Shown: positions 18,443 to 26,854 of the stretch, piece by piece
Layout: each line of letters begins with the position of its first letter
Position numbering within the stretch: position 1 is the first letter of the stretch
Source of the DNA: Pseudomonadota bacterium
GTDB lineage: Bacteria; Pseudomonadota; Gammaproteobacteria; Xanthomonadales; Xanthomonadaceae
Length of the DNA stretch: 49,636 bases
Assembly: GCA_023386795.1 (NCBI GenBank)
Contig: JAEWJB010000009.1
Span: 1 to 49,636 of the forward strand
Direction: 5' to 3'
Program-made: the position numbers and the translations under genes
The notes under the pieces: generated by a model
What the model saw: the letters and a program-made list of their open reading frames with translations, nothing else
The model's database searches: none
What the model was told of the DNA's origin: nothing

Positions 18443-19258
18443 ATGAAGCGTTCCGCCCTTACCGTGCTCGCGGCCACCGCGCTGCTGGCCCTCGCGCCGG
18501 CCGCCCTCGCCCACAAGGCGTGGCTGCTGCCTTCGCAGACCGTGATCGCGGGCGAGCAGCCGTGGATCAGCGTCGATGCCGCGGTGTCCAACGACCTGTT
18601 CTATCTCAACCACATGCCGCTGCGCCTGGACGGCCTGGTGATCACCGCGCCGGACGGCACCCCGGTGCAGCCGCAGAACCCGGCGACGGGGAAGTTCCGC
18701 AGCGTGTTCGATGTTGAGCTCGCCCAGGCCGGCACCTACCGGCTGAGCGTCATCAACAGCGGCCTGATGGCCAGCTGGAAGCAGGAAGATGGCAAGCCCA
18801 AGCGCTGGCGCGGCACCGAGGCCAACTTCGCCGCCGAAGTCCCGAAGAACGCCAAGGACCTGCAGGTGTCGCAGCAATTCGGCCGCGTGGAAACCTTCGT
18901 GACCAACGGCGCGCCGAACCAGACCGCGCTCAAGCCCAGCGGCCAGGGGCTGGAGCTGGTGCCGGTGACGCATCCCAACGACCTGTTCGCCGGTGAGGCG
19001 GCCAAGTTCCAGCTGCAGATCGATGGCAAGCCGGCCGCTGGCCTGGAAGTGGAGATCGTCCGCGGCGCGACGCGTTACCGCAATGCGCAGGACGAGATCA
19101 AGGTAACCACCGACGCGCAGGGCAACTTCAGCGTGACCTGGCCGGAGGCCGGCATGTATTGGATGGAAGCCACCACCCAGGACAACAAGACCTCGGTGAA
19201 GCAGGCCGAGCAGCGCCGCCTGAGCTACGTCGCCACGCTCGAGGTGCTGCCGCAGTAA
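18443..19258 (+). CDS. DUF4198 (CbiK/NikM-like) periplasmic protein
   Basis: 271 aa with signal peptide MKRSALTVLAATALLALAPAALA and a mature start HKAWLLPS, the usual DUF4198 N-terminus, where the His just after cleavage may help bind metal. The body is two beta-sandwich modules, the second carboxypeptidase-regulatory-like (AAGLEVEIVRG...DAQGNFSVTWPEAGMYW). DUF4198 relatives are linked with nickel/cobalt transport and with iron clusters. AAGGAG precedes the ATG at 18443; the upstream frame is not coding. It lies between the DUF2271 and apbE genes and may present the metal or siderophore to the reductase. Confidence 0.9.
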   Translation: MKRSALTVLAATALLALAPAALAHKAWLLPSQTVIAGEQPWISVDAAVSNDLFYLNHMPLRLDGLVITAPDGTPVQPQNPATGKFRSVFDVELAQAGTYRLSVINSGLMASWKQEDGKPKRWRGTEANFAAEVPKNAKDLQVSQQFGRVETFVTNGAPNQTALKPSGQGLELVPVTHPNDLFAGEAAKFQLQIDGKPAAGLEVEIVRGATRYRNAQDEIKVTTDAQGNFSVTWPEAGMYWMEATTQDNKTSVKQAEQRRLSYVATLEVLPQ

Positions 19259-19308
19259 GGCAGCCGGCGCGGCATGCCGGCGCGCTCCGGATGCCGCGTC
19301 CTGTTCGA

Positions 19309-20292
19309 ATGACCCCCGATTCCCGCCTCCAGCACGAGATCGCCGGCCTCGGCGGCGCCACCATGGGCACGACCTGGCGCGTGCGCGTGTCGGTGCGGCG
19401 CGGGCGCGAGTTGCATGGCCTGCATGCCGGCATCCAGGCCACGCTGGATGAGGTCGTCGCGCAGATGAGCCACTGGGAAGCGGATTCGGACATCAGCCGC
19501 TACAACCGTGCCGCGCGCGGCACGCTGCAACGCCTGCCGGCCGGCTTCGCCCAGGTGATGTCGGTGGCGCTGGAAGTGGCGCAGGCCAGCCAGGGGGCGT
19601 TCGATCCCACGCTCGGCCCGATGGTCGCGCTGTGGGGCTTCGGCACCTCGCGTGGGCCGAAGCGCGTGCCTTCCGAAGCCGAGCGCGCCGCCACTGCCGC
19701 GCGCGTGGGCTGGAGCCGCCTCGTGTGGGATGCGGGCAGCCACGAGCTGCTGCAGCCCGGCGGCCTGGAGCTGGATCTGTCCGCAATCGCCAAGGGCTAC
19801 GGGGTCGATGCGGTCGCCGCTTACCTGCGCCATGCCGGCGTGGACGCAGCGCTGGTCGACGTGGGGGGCGAGCTATACGGCTACGGCAACAAGCCCGATG
19901 GCCAGCCGTGGCGCGTGCTGGTCGAATCGGCCCCCGAGGAGGACGCCGCCTCCGACTTGCCCCCCCGCGTGCTCGCCCTGCGCGACCTCGCGGTCGCCAC
20001 CTCCGGCGACCGCTGGCATCACTTCGACACCGAGGACGAACGCTATTCGCACACGTTCGATCCCCAGCTGCATCGACCGGTACCGCGGGCGCCGGCGGCG
20101 GTCACCGTCGTGGCCGGCGACACCACGCGCGCCGACGCGTGGGCCACCGCGATGACCGTACTCGGCCCGGAAAAGGGACTGGCGCTCGCCGAGCGCCTGC
20201 AACTGGCCGTGCGCTTCCTCGCGCGTGATGCGGACAGCTTGCGTGAGAGCCTCAGCCCGGCCTTCGCGACGCTGCTGGAGGACGCCCCGTGA
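19309..20292 (+). CDS. apbE: FAD:protein FMN transferase (ApbE family)
   Basis: 327 aa. ApbE motifs in order: GGATMGTTW (residues 15-23), FDPTLGPMVALWGFG, LDLSAIAKGYGVD, DVGGELYGYG, ATSGDRWH...YSHTFDP and ADAWATAMTVLG, covering the FAD- and Mg-binding residues. It transfers FMN from FAD to Thr/Ser of target proteins. Unlike classical ApbE it shows no lipoprotein or other signal peptide, so it should be cytoplasmic. The ATG at 19309 is used; an in-frame ATG at 19291 is also possible and neither has a good ribosome site. It overlaps the reductase gene (GTGA). Confidence 0.92.
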   Translation: MTPDSRLQHEIAGLGGATMGTTWRVRVSVRRGRELHGLHAGIQATLDEVVAQMSHWEADSDISRYNRAARGTLQRLPAGFAQVMSVALEVAQASQGAFDPTLGPMVALWGFGTSRGPKRVPSEAERAATAARVGWSRLVWDAGSHELLQPGGLELDLSAIAKGYGVDAVAAYLRHAGVDAALVDVGGELYGYGNKPDGQPWRVLVESAPEEDAASDLPPRVLALRDLAVATSGDRWHHFDTEDERYSHTFDPQLHRPVPRAPAAVTVVAGDTTRADAWATAMTVLGPEKGLALAERLQLAVRFLARDADSLRESLSPAFATLLEDAP

Positions 20293-21884
20293 ACCTTCGG
20301 ACGCCTTGGCGGGCATGGCTGGGCAATGTGGCGGTGATGGCACTGCTCGCGGTCGCCGCGGCCGCCCTGTTGCGGCTGCATGCCGACGCCCCCTGGTGGC
20401 CCGGCGCTGCGCTGGGTTGGCAATGGCAAGCCGCCATCGGCGCCTTGCTGGCCTATGCCGCCCTGTGCGTGGCGATCATCTGGCGCGCCCGGACGTCGCG
20501 TGTCAGGTCCGGCGAGGGTGCGCCGCTGATCGTCGCCTGGGCCAGCCAGACCGGCTTTGCCGCCGAATTGGCCGAACGCAGCGTAGGCGCCCTGCGCACC
20601 GGCGGTGTGCCGGCGCGATCGATCCCGCTGCAGTCACTCGATGCGAAGACACTTCGCGCTGCCGACCGCGTGCTGTTCGTGGTCAGCACCACCGGCGAGG
20701 GCGATCCCCCGGACCACGCCGTCGCGTTCCTGCGCCAGACCCAGCCACAGGTAGAGGCGTTGCCCCACCTGCGCTACGGCATGCTGGCCCTTGGCGACCG
20801 CAGCTACGATGACTTCTGCGCCTTCGGCCGCCAGCTTGACGAATGGCTCGCGCACCAGGGGGCGCATGCGCTGTTTGATCGCGTCGAGGTAGACAACGCC
20901 GACCCCGGGACGCTGCGTCACTGGCAATCCCTGCTGCGACAGCTCGGCGATGGTGCCGCGCAGGCGGACTGGGAGCGCCCGCGATACCAGGCCTGGCGCC
21001 TGCAGGCGCGCGAACAGACCAACCCGGGCTGTGACCACGGCGCGGTGTTCCGGATATCACTGCAGCCGGCGGATGGCGTGTGGCCGATCTGGCAGGCCGG
21101 CGATATCGCCGAGATCGGCCCCCGGCATGGCGACGCGTCGGTCGCCCGCTTCCTGGCGGCGAACCACCTGGACGGCGAACGACGCGTGCGTGGCGAAGCC
21201 TTGCGTGACTGGATTGCCCGCTCGCACTGGCAGGAAGCCAGCGACGGTCCGCTCGAGGATTGGGTGGACAGCCTGCAACCGCTGCCGCACCGTGAATATT
21301 CCATCTCCAGCATCCCGGCCGAGCATCGCCTGGACCTGCTGGTACGGCGCCAACTCGGCGCCGACGGCCAGCCCGGACTGGGCAGCGGCTGGCTGTGCGA
21401 GCACGCCAAGGTGGGCGGCACGATCGACTTGCGCCTGCGCGCCAACCCGGGCTTCCACTCGCCGGAAACGGATCGCCCGCTGATCCTGATTGGCAATGGC
21501 ACGGGTATCGCCGGCCTGCGCGCGCACCTGGCCGCGCGCATCGCGGCCGGCGACACCCGCAACTGGCTGCTGTTCGGCGAACGGCATGCCGCCCACGACA
21601 ACCACTTCGCCGAGGACTTGCGTCGCTGGCGGGCAGCGGGCGAGATCGCGCGCCTGGATAGCGTGTATTCGCGCGACGGCGGCGCGCACCGTTACGTGCA
21701 GGACGCGCTGGCCGCGGCGGCCGACGAGTTGCGGGCATGGATCACGGCGGGCGCATCGCTCTCCGTCTGTGGCAGCTTGCGCGGGATGGCCCCGGCAGTG
21801 GATGCCGTGCTCGAACAGGTCCTCGGCAGCGAGACCCGCGAACGATTGCTGGCCGAAGGTCGCTATCGGCGCGACGTGTACTAG
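20289..21884 (+). CDS. Membrane-anchored flavodoxin / FAD-NADPH reductase (sulfite-reductase flavoprotein-like)
   Basis: 531 aa. Two N-terminal membrane helices (about 12-30 and 44-66), a flavodoxin domain (79-215; FMN loop SQTGF 86-90 and STTGEGDPPDHA), an FAD domain with REYS (335-338) and an NADPH domain (GNGTGIAGLRAHL from 402, VCGSLRGMAP, terminal RYRRDVY). This is the cytochrome P450 reductase/CysJ architecture tethered to the inner membrane, with the flavin domains in the cytoplasm if the N-terminus is inside. It would feed NADPH electrons into the PepSY membrane protein. It starts with GTG overlapping apbE. Its TAG stop shares CTAG with the convergent gene. Confidence 0.92.
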   Translation: MNLRTPWRAWLGNVAVMALLAVAAAALLRLHADAPWWPGAALGWQWQAAIGALLAYAALCVAIIWRARTSRVRSGEGAPLIVAWASQTGFAAELAERSVGALRTGGVPARSIPLQSLDAKTLRAADRVLFVVSTTGEGDPPDHAVAFLRQTQPQVEALPHLRYGMLALGDRSYDDFCAFGRQLDEWLAHQGAHALFDRVEVDNADPGTLRHWQSLLRQLGDGAAQADWERPRYQAWRLQAREQTNPGCDHGAVFRISLQPADGVWPIWQAGDIAEIGPRHGDASVARFLAANHLDGERRVRGEALRDWIARSHWQEASDGPLEDWVDSLQPLPHREYSISSIPAEHRLDLLVRRQLGADGQPGLGSGWLCEHAKVGGTIDLRLRANPGFHSPETDRPLILIGNGTGIAGLRAHLAARIAAGDTRNWLLFGERHAAHDNHFAEDLRRWRAAGEIARLDSVYSRDGGAHRYVQDALAAAADELRAWITAGASLSVCGSLRGMAPAVDAVLEQVLGSETRERLLAEGRYRRDVY

Positions 21885-22489
21885 CCGTCGCGGCTGGCCC
21901 GCGGTTCGATGCGGATGGCCAGCAGCTCGCCGGATCCGTGCAGGGCGTAGCGCGTGCGCGCGCCTGCCCCGAGCCACGCGGTATCGCCGCCTTCCAGGGG
22001 CGGCAGGTGGAATTCGGACTCGAAGCGCGCGTTCCCGCCCAACAAGTGGATCGCCCAAGCCACGCCCGGTTCGCTGAAGAACAGCATCGGACCGACCAGC
22101 GGACGGTGCAGCAGCGTCGCCTGCAGCAGGTCGCGGCGCCACATCAGGTTGAAATCGTGCGTCGGGCCGTCGATCAGTTCGCCGCGCAGCGCGGCCTCGC
22201 CGGGAAAGCGCAGCCGCTGGTGCGGCGGCAGCAAGGTGACGGTTTCGCCGCCATCGAAACACAGCCGCATGCCATTGCCATGCAGCAACACGAGTTCGCG
22301 ATCGATGCCGGGAAATGCGGAGAAATCCGCCGCCTGTTCAATCTCCGCGATCGACAAGCGCAGCGCCCAATCTTCCCCGGGCGGCCCCATGCGCAGGATC
22401 TCCCGCGTCCAGCCCTGCTGGTTGCGCCAGCGTTCGCGGCGATAGTCGACGGCGGGGATGACGCGGCTAGGCGTGTTCAGGAAGTCCAT
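21881..22489 (-). CDS. HutD/Ves-family cupin-like protein
   Basis: 202 aa double-stranded beta-helix protein of the HutD/Ves family. Features: the RVIPAVDYRRERWRNQQGWTREIL start, FSAFPGIDRELVLLHGNGMRL and GPTHDFNLMWRRD, all typical. No hut genes are adjacent, so a histidine-utilisation role is not supported; Ves of E. coli is a cold-induced protein of unknown function. The ATG at 22489 is chosen for family length; further upstream is non-coding. It is convergent with the reductase, and both genes end on the same CTAG. Confidence 0.88.
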   Translation of the reverse strand: MDFLNTPSRVIPAVDYRRERWRNQQGWTREILRMGPPGEDWALRLSIAEIEQAADFSAFPGIDRELVLLHGNGMRLCFDGGETVTLLPPHQRLRFPGEAALRGELIDGPTHDFNLMWRRDLLQATLLHRPLVGPMLFFSEPGVAWAIHLLGGNARFESEFHLPPLEGGDTAWLGAGARTRYALHGSGELLAIRIEPRASRDG

Positions 22490-22534
22490 GCGGGCATTTT
22501 GCCGCATGCGCCACGAGCAGGCTGCGGAAGCCGC

Positions 22535-22576
22535 AAAAAGAATCGCCCGGCGGCACGTCCTGTGCGACACCGGGCG
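22535..22576 (-). terminator. Terminator of the ComEA-like gene
   Basis: On the minus strand CGCCCGG (plus-strand 22570-22576) pairs with CCGGGCG (22544-22550) around an inner GCAC/GTGC pairing, and ATTCTTTTT follows (plus-strand 22535-22543). It is about 100 bases downstream of the ComEA stop. Confidence 0.55.
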
Positions 22577-22676
22577 GTCACATCCTTGTCGGCATCCAGC
22601 CTTCCCCTAGACTTCCTGCCTAGATGGCGCTCGGCCACGCATCCTGCGTCGAGCCGTATCCCTGCGATCCTTGTTC

Positions 22677-23027
22677 CTACTGTCTCGTGACCGGCTCCGC
22701 CGGTGCGCCTGCCGTCTTGCCCTGCTCCTTCACTGGAGCCTTCCCGGGCGCGCTTCCCGCGCCGACCTCGATGAGGTCCCGATTCCGTTCGACGGTACTC
22801 AGTCCGATCCCTTTGACCTGCGCCAGGTCCTCGGCGCTCTTGAAGGGCCCGTGGGCTTCACGGTGCTCGACGATGGCCTTGGCCTTGGAAGGCCCGACAT
22901 TGACCAGCACCTGATCCAGCTCCTCGGCGCTTGCGCTGTTGATATCGACCTTTGCGCCTGCCATGGCGGGGATCGACAGCAGCAGCCCAAATACCAGGGC
23001 CCTTGCGGCTACGGCTAAAGACTTCAT
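22677..23027 (-). CDS. ComEA-like helix-hairpin-helix protein
   Basis: 116 aa. The signal peptide MKSLAVAARALVFGLLLSIPAMAGA is followed by KVDINSASAEELDQVLVNVGPSKAKAIVEHREAHGPF, a classic tandem helix-hairpin-helix DNA-binding module (residues ~27-88), and a low-complexity tail rich in Ala, Gly, Pro and Lys. It matches the small periplasmic ComEA of Gram-negative bacteria, which binds incoming DNA during natural transformation. AAGGAG lies upstream of the ATG. No other competence genes are nearby. Confidence 0.93.
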   Translation of the reverse strand: MKSLAVAARALVFGLLLSIPAMAGAKVDINSASAEELDQVLVNVGPSKAKAIVEHREAHGPFKSAEDLAQVKGIGLSTVERNRDLIEVGAGSAPGKAPVKEQGKTAGAPAEPVTRQ

Positions 23028-23224
23028 TGCGACACTCCTTGTGACTTGGATGGATAAGCCGTCGTTCCTTCCGGCCCAGCCAGTGTCCCGCGCCACATGA
23101 ACCCAGCCTATCGCCCGGCACGAGTGTGCACAGCAGGTAAAGAGCGTGACGCCGTGTAGGAAAATACCTACCCCTGGTCGCGGGCGTAGAATGGGCGTTT
23201 TCCGCATTCACCCGGAGTTTCCCC

Positions 23225-24718
23225 ATGGACAGCGCCAAGATCGGCCAATTCCTCAGCGACAAATGGGACCAGGACATCGTTCCCCAGCTGGTCGAGTACA
23301 TCCGCATCCCCAACAAGTCGCCGATGTTCGACGCCGACTGGGTCAAGAACGGCTACATGGACCAGGCCGTGACGCTGATGGAAACCTGGGCGCGCGCGCA
23401 GCGGATCGAGGGACTGAAGGTCGAGGTGGTGCGCCTGGAAGGCCGCACGCCGCTGATCTTCCTGGAGGTCCCGGCCAGCGGCCCGGAAACCGGGGACGAC
23501 ACCGTGCTGCTGTACGGCCACCTGGACAAGCAGCCGGAGATGACCGGCTGGGACCCGGACCTGGGCCCCTGGAAGCCGGTGCTGCGCGGCGACAAGCTGT
23601 ATGGCCGCGGCGGCGCCGATGACGGCTACGCGATCTTCGGCTCGCTGGCGGCGGTGCAGGCGCTGCGCGAGCAGAACCTGCCGCACGCGCGCTGCGTGAT
23701 CCTGATCGAGGCCTGCGAGGAATCGGGCAGCTATGACCTGCCGGCCTATGTGGACCACCTCGCCGAGCGCATCGGCAAGCCCTCGCTGGTGGTGTGCCTG
23801 GATTCGGGCTGTGGCAACTACGAGCAGCTGTGGTGCACCACCTCGCTGCGCGGCCTCACCGGCGGCAACCTCACGGTGAAGGTGCTGGAAGAAGGCGTGC
23901 ATTCGGGCGATGCCTCCGGCGTGGTGCCCTCGAGCTTCCGCCTGCTGCGCCAGCTGCTGTCGCGCATCGAGGACGAGAAGACCGGCCGCATCCTGCTCGA
24001 AGGCTTGCACGTGGAAGTGCCGGAAGAACGCCTGGGCCAGGCGCGCAACGCCGCCCGGGTGCTGGACACGGCGATCTTCGACAAGTTCCCGCTGGTCAAG
24101 GGCCTGCAGCCGATGAGCGAGGACCTCACCGAGCTGGTGCTCAACCGCACGTGGCGTCCGGCGCTGTCGGTCACCGGCGTGGGTGGCATGCCGCCGCTGG
24201 AGTCGGCCGGCAACGTGCTGCGCCCGCAGACCGCGGTGAAGCTCTCGCTGCGCCTGCCGCCCACCTCGGACGGCAAGAAGTGCGGTGAGCTGCTGAAGGA
24301 GGCGCTGCTGCGCGATCCGCCGAACGGCGCGCAGGTCACGCTGGACCTGGAGAAGGCCTCCACGGGCTGGAACGCACCGGCGATGGCGCCGTGGCTGGCC
24401 CAGGCCATCGATGACGCCAGCCAGGCGTTCTTCGACAAGCCGGCGATGTACATGGGCGAAGGCGGCTCGATCCCGTTCATGGGCATGCTCGGCGAGAAGT
24501 TCCCGGGCGCGCAGTTCATGATCACCGGCGTGCTCGGCCCGCACTCCAATGCCCATGGTCCCAACGAATTCCTGCACATCCCGATGGGCAAGCGCGTGAC
24601 CGCGTGCGTGGCCAAGGTGATCTCCGAGCACCACGCCGCCTGCCTGCGCGGGGAAACCAGCGGCTCGCCGGTGGCCGCCGACAGCGGCACCCGCCACGGC
24701 GGCCACGGCTGCTGCTGA
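23225..24718 (+). CDS. M20-family metallopeptidase (dipeptidase-like)
   Basis: 497 aa cytoplasmic zinc peptidase. Metal site: His99 and Asp101 (YGHLDKQP), Asp132 (GRGGADD), Glu165/Glu166 (ACEESGS), Asp193 (LDSG), and a C-terminal His in HGPNEFLHI. The dimerisation (lid) domain lies in the middle. It resembles CNDP/dapE-type M20 enzymes that cut dipeptides or N-acyl amino acids; the substrate is unknown. The C-terminus ends in a His/Cys-rich tail (RHGGHGCC) not needed for the fold. A good terminator follows. Confidence 0.93.
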   Translation: MDSAKIGQFLSDKWDQDIVPQLVEYIRIPNKSPMFDADWVKNGYMDQAVTLMETWARAQRIEGLKVEVVRLEGRTPLIFLEVPASGPETGDDTVLLYGHLDKQPEMTGWDPDLGPWKPVLRGDKLYGRGGADDGYAIFGSLAAVQALREQNLPHARCVILIEACEESGSYDLPAYVDHLAERIGKPSLVVCLDSGCGNYEQLWCTTSLRGLTGGNLTVKVLEEGVHSGDASGVVPSSFRLLRQLLSRIEDEKTGRILLEGLHVEVPEERLGQARNAARVLDTAIFDKFPLVKGLQPMSEDLTELVLNRTWRPALSVTGVGGMPPLESAGNVLRPQTAVKLSLRLPPTSDGKKCGELLKEALLRDPPNGAQVTLDLEKASTGWNAPAMAPWLAQAIDDASQAFFDKPAMYMGEGGSIPFMGMLGEKFPGAQFMITGVLGPHSNAHGPNEFLHIPMGKRVTACVAKVISEHHAACLRGETSGSPVAADSGTRHGGHGCC

Positions 24719-24729
24719 GGGGCGATGAC

Positions 24730-24769
24730 GGACGCAGCCCGGCCTTGCTAGGCTGCGTCCTTCTCTTTT
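24730..24769 (+). terminator. Rho-independent terminator after the M20 peptidase gene
   Basis: A perfect 10-bp stem GGACGCAGCC / GGCTGCGTCC with an 11-base loop is followed by TTCTCTTTT. Confidence 0.8.
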
Positions 24770-24782
24770 CCGGATCGCACGA

Positions 24783-25052
24783 ATGGGCGGCCTGTTCGGC
24801 AGTGACAGCTGGCTCTACATCATCCTGGTGGGCTTCGTCGTCGGCCTGCTCGCGCGCTTCATCTCGCCCGGCCCGCAGCGGCTGGGCTGCCTGCTGACGA
24901 TCGTGCTCGGCATCGCCGGCGCGGTACTGGCGGGCTGGTTCGGCCAGCACATGGGCTGGTATCGCGCTGGCGAGCCGGCCGGGTTCATCGGTGCGCTGCT
25001 CGGCGCCGTCGCCATCCTGGCGCTGCTGCGGTTGTTCAGCGGCCGCCGCTGA
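24783..25052 (+). CDS. GlsB/YeaQ/YmgE-family small membrane protein
   Basis: 89 aa with three hydrophobic helices (about residues 9-28, 34-53, 64-84). GFVVGLLARFISPG, LGIAGAVLAGWFG and GFIGALLGAVAILALLRL follow the family pattern (long called transglycosylase-associated). Such proteins are stress-related inner-membrane proteins of unknown mechanism. It lies directly after the M20 terminator and before amgK. Confidence 0.9.
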   Translation: MGGLFGSDSWLYIILVGFVVGLLARFISPGPQRLGCLLTIVLGIAGAVLAGWFGQHMGWYRAGEPAGFIGALLGAVAILALLRLFSGRR

Positions 25053-25101
25053 CCCCTCCTCCGACGGCGCGTGCGTCGTCCTTTCCGTGTCCGAACCGAC
25101 G

Positions 25102-26127
25102 ATGTCCCATACGCCAGACAATGACCCACGCGCCACGCTGCGCCTGCAATGGCTCCGGCAAGCGCTGGGTGATGCCGCCGCCACGCTGGTGCGCGCCTCG
25201 GTCGACGCCGGCATGCGCAGCTACTGGCGCAGCGAGGCGGCCGGACAGCCCAGCCGCATCTTGATGGATTCACCGCCCGGCCTGGACGATCCACGTCCGT
25301 GGCTGCGCATGCGCGAATTGCTGCTCGGCGGCGGCGTGCGCGTGCCGCAGGTCATCGCGGCGGACGTGGAGGCCGGCTTCCTGCTGCTGGAAGACCTCGG
25401 CGGCCCGACGCTGGCGCAGGTACTGGACGAGGACAACGCCGACAGCCTGTTCGATGGCGCCATCGAACAGCTGCTGCGGCTGCAGCGCATCCGCCCGCCC
25501 GAAGGCATGGGCGATTTCGGCGAAGCCCTGCTGCAACGCGACGCCGGGTTGTTCGAGGAGTGGTTCCTCGGCCGCCACCTCGGCATTACGCTGACGTGCG
25601 ACGAATCGGACCTGCTGGAGATCGCGCAGCGCCGGCTGATGGACAACGCGCTCGGCCAGCACAAGGTGCTGGTGCATCGCGATTTCATGCCGCGCAACCT
25701 GATGCCGGTAAACGATGGCCCGGCCGTGCTCGATTTCCAGGACTGCGTGCGCGGCCCGATCGCCTATGACCCGGTGAGCCTGTTCAAGGACACCTCGGTG
25801 AGCTGGCCGCTGGCGCGCGTGGATGGCTGGCTGCAGCGCTACCACGCCCGCGCGCAGGCGGCCGGCCTGCCGGTGCCGCCGCTGGAGCGCTTCGTGCGCG
25901 ACGCCGACTGGATGGGCGTGCAGCGCCACCTGAAGAACCTCGGCATCTTCTGCCGTTTGAACTATCGCGACGGCAAGGGCTGGTACCTGGCGAACATCCC
26001 GCGCTTCATCGCCTACCTGGAGGAAGTGCTGCCGCGCCATGCGCAACTGCAGCCCCTGCAGGAACTGCTCGACACCAAGATCAAGCCGGCGCTGGCGCAA
26101 CGCGCGGCGCAGGCCATCACTTCGTGA
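25102..26127 (+). CDS. amgK: N-acetylmuramate/N-acetylglucosamine anomeric kinase AmgK
   Basis: 341 aa aminoglycoside-phosphotransferase-like kinase. The catalytic loop HRDFMPRNLMP (Asp is the base) and the metal-binding DFQDCVRGPIAYD are intact. AmgK phosphorylates MurNAc at C1 in the anhMurNAc recycling route that bypasses de novo UDP-MurNAc synthesis. The GTGA overlap with murU strongly supports this over an unrelated APH. In pseudomonads this pathway underlies intrinsic fosfomycin tolerance. The ATG at 25102 is chosen; a GTG 15 bases upstream is possible. Confidence 0.92.
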   Translation: MSHTPDNDPRATLRLQWLRQALGDAAATLVRASVDAGMRSYWRSEAAGQPSRILMDSPPGLDDPRPWLRMRELLLGGGVRVPQVIAADVEAGFLLLEDLGGPTLAQVLDEDNADSLFDGAIEQLLRLQRIRPPEGMGDFGEALLQRDAGLFEEWFLGRHLGITLTCDESDLLEIAQRRLMDNALGQHKVLVHRDFMPRNLMPVNDGPAVLDFQDCVRGPIAYDPVSLFKDTSVSWPLARVDGWLQRYHARAQAAGLPVPPLERFVRDADWMGVQRHLKNLGIFCRLNYRDGKGWYLANIPRFIAYLEEVLPRHAQLQPLQELLDTKIKPALAQRAAQAITS

Positions 26128-26837
26128 AGGCGCTGATTTTCGCCGCGGGGCTGGGCGAACGCATGCGCCCGCTGACCACGCACACGCCCAAGCCGCTGCT
26201 GGAAGCCGGCGGCAAGGCGCTGATCGTGTGGCATCTGGAGAAACTCGCGGCGATGGGCGTGCGCGAAGTGGTGGTCAATACCTCCTGGCTGGCGCCGCGT
26301 TTCCCGCAAGTGCTGGGCGATGGTGACCGCTTCGGCGTGCACATCGAGTACGCCTACGAAGGCGACACACCGCTGGAAACCGGCGGCGGCATGCTCAACG
26401 CGCTCCCGTTGCTCGGCGATGCGCCATTCCTGCTGGTCAACGGCGATGTGTGGAGCGACTACGACTTCGCTCGGCTGCCACACGAACCGCGTGGGCTGGC
26501 GCACCTGGTGATGGTCGATCCGCCACCGCAGGCGCCGGCCGGGGATTTCGCGCTGGGGAGCAACGGCCTGTTGCAACGGGACGGCACGCGGCGGCTGACG
26601 TATTCGGGCATCGGGCTGTACCGTCCACAGCTGCTGGATGACTGGCCACGATACGCCGACGCCGATGCCGGCGTGGCGGCCAACGGCAAGCCGCGCTTCC
26701 GGCTGGCGCCGATCCTGCGCGCGCACATGGACGCGGGGAACGTGAGCGGCGAATACCATGCCGGCCGCTGGACAGATGTCGGCACGCCGCAGCGGCTGGC
26801 GGAACTGGATGCGCAGCTGCTCCACCACCCCCTGTAG
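26124..26837 (+). CDS. murU: N-acetylmuramate alpha-1-phosphate uridylyltransferase MurU
   Basis: 237 aa nucleotidyltransferase of the GlmU/RmlA type. The signature GLGERMRPLTTHTPKPLL (residues ~9-26) binds the nucleotide, and NGDVW supplies the Asp that binds Mg. It converts MurNAc-1-phosphate to UDP-MurNAc, using the product of AmgK, whose gene it overlaps (GTG start inside GTGA). Its TAG stop is contributed by the GTAG end of a REP-like repeat at 26834. Confidence 0.93.
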   Translation: MKALIFAAGLGERMRPLTTHTPKPLLEAGGKALIVWHLEKLAAMGVREVVVNTSWLAPRFPQVLGDGDRFGVHIEYAYEGDTPLETGGGMLNALPLLGDAPFLLVNGDVWSDYDFARLPHEPRGLAHLVMVDPPPQAPAGDFALGSNGLLQRDGTRRLTYSGIGLYRPQLLDDWPRYADADAGVAANGKPRFRLAPILRAHMDAGNVSGEYHAGRWTDVGTPQRLAELDAQLLHHPL

Positions 26838-26854
26838 GAGCGGCTTCCGGCTAC
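26834..26854. repeat. Short REP-like element flanked by GTAG on both strands
   Basis: The 21-bp element begins GTAGGAGCGGCTTC and ends CTAC (GTAG on the minus strand). It fills the space between two convergent genes. The left GTAG contains the TAG stop of murU and the right one the TAG stop of hda. The GTAGGAGCGGCTTC start is shared with the elements at 33707 and 49596. Confidence 0.7.

Noticed and set aside
23156..23171. Small GTAGG/CCTAC hairpin before the M20 peptidase gene as a regulatory element
   Set aside because: Only a 5-bp stem with an A-rich loop; too short to support a claim.
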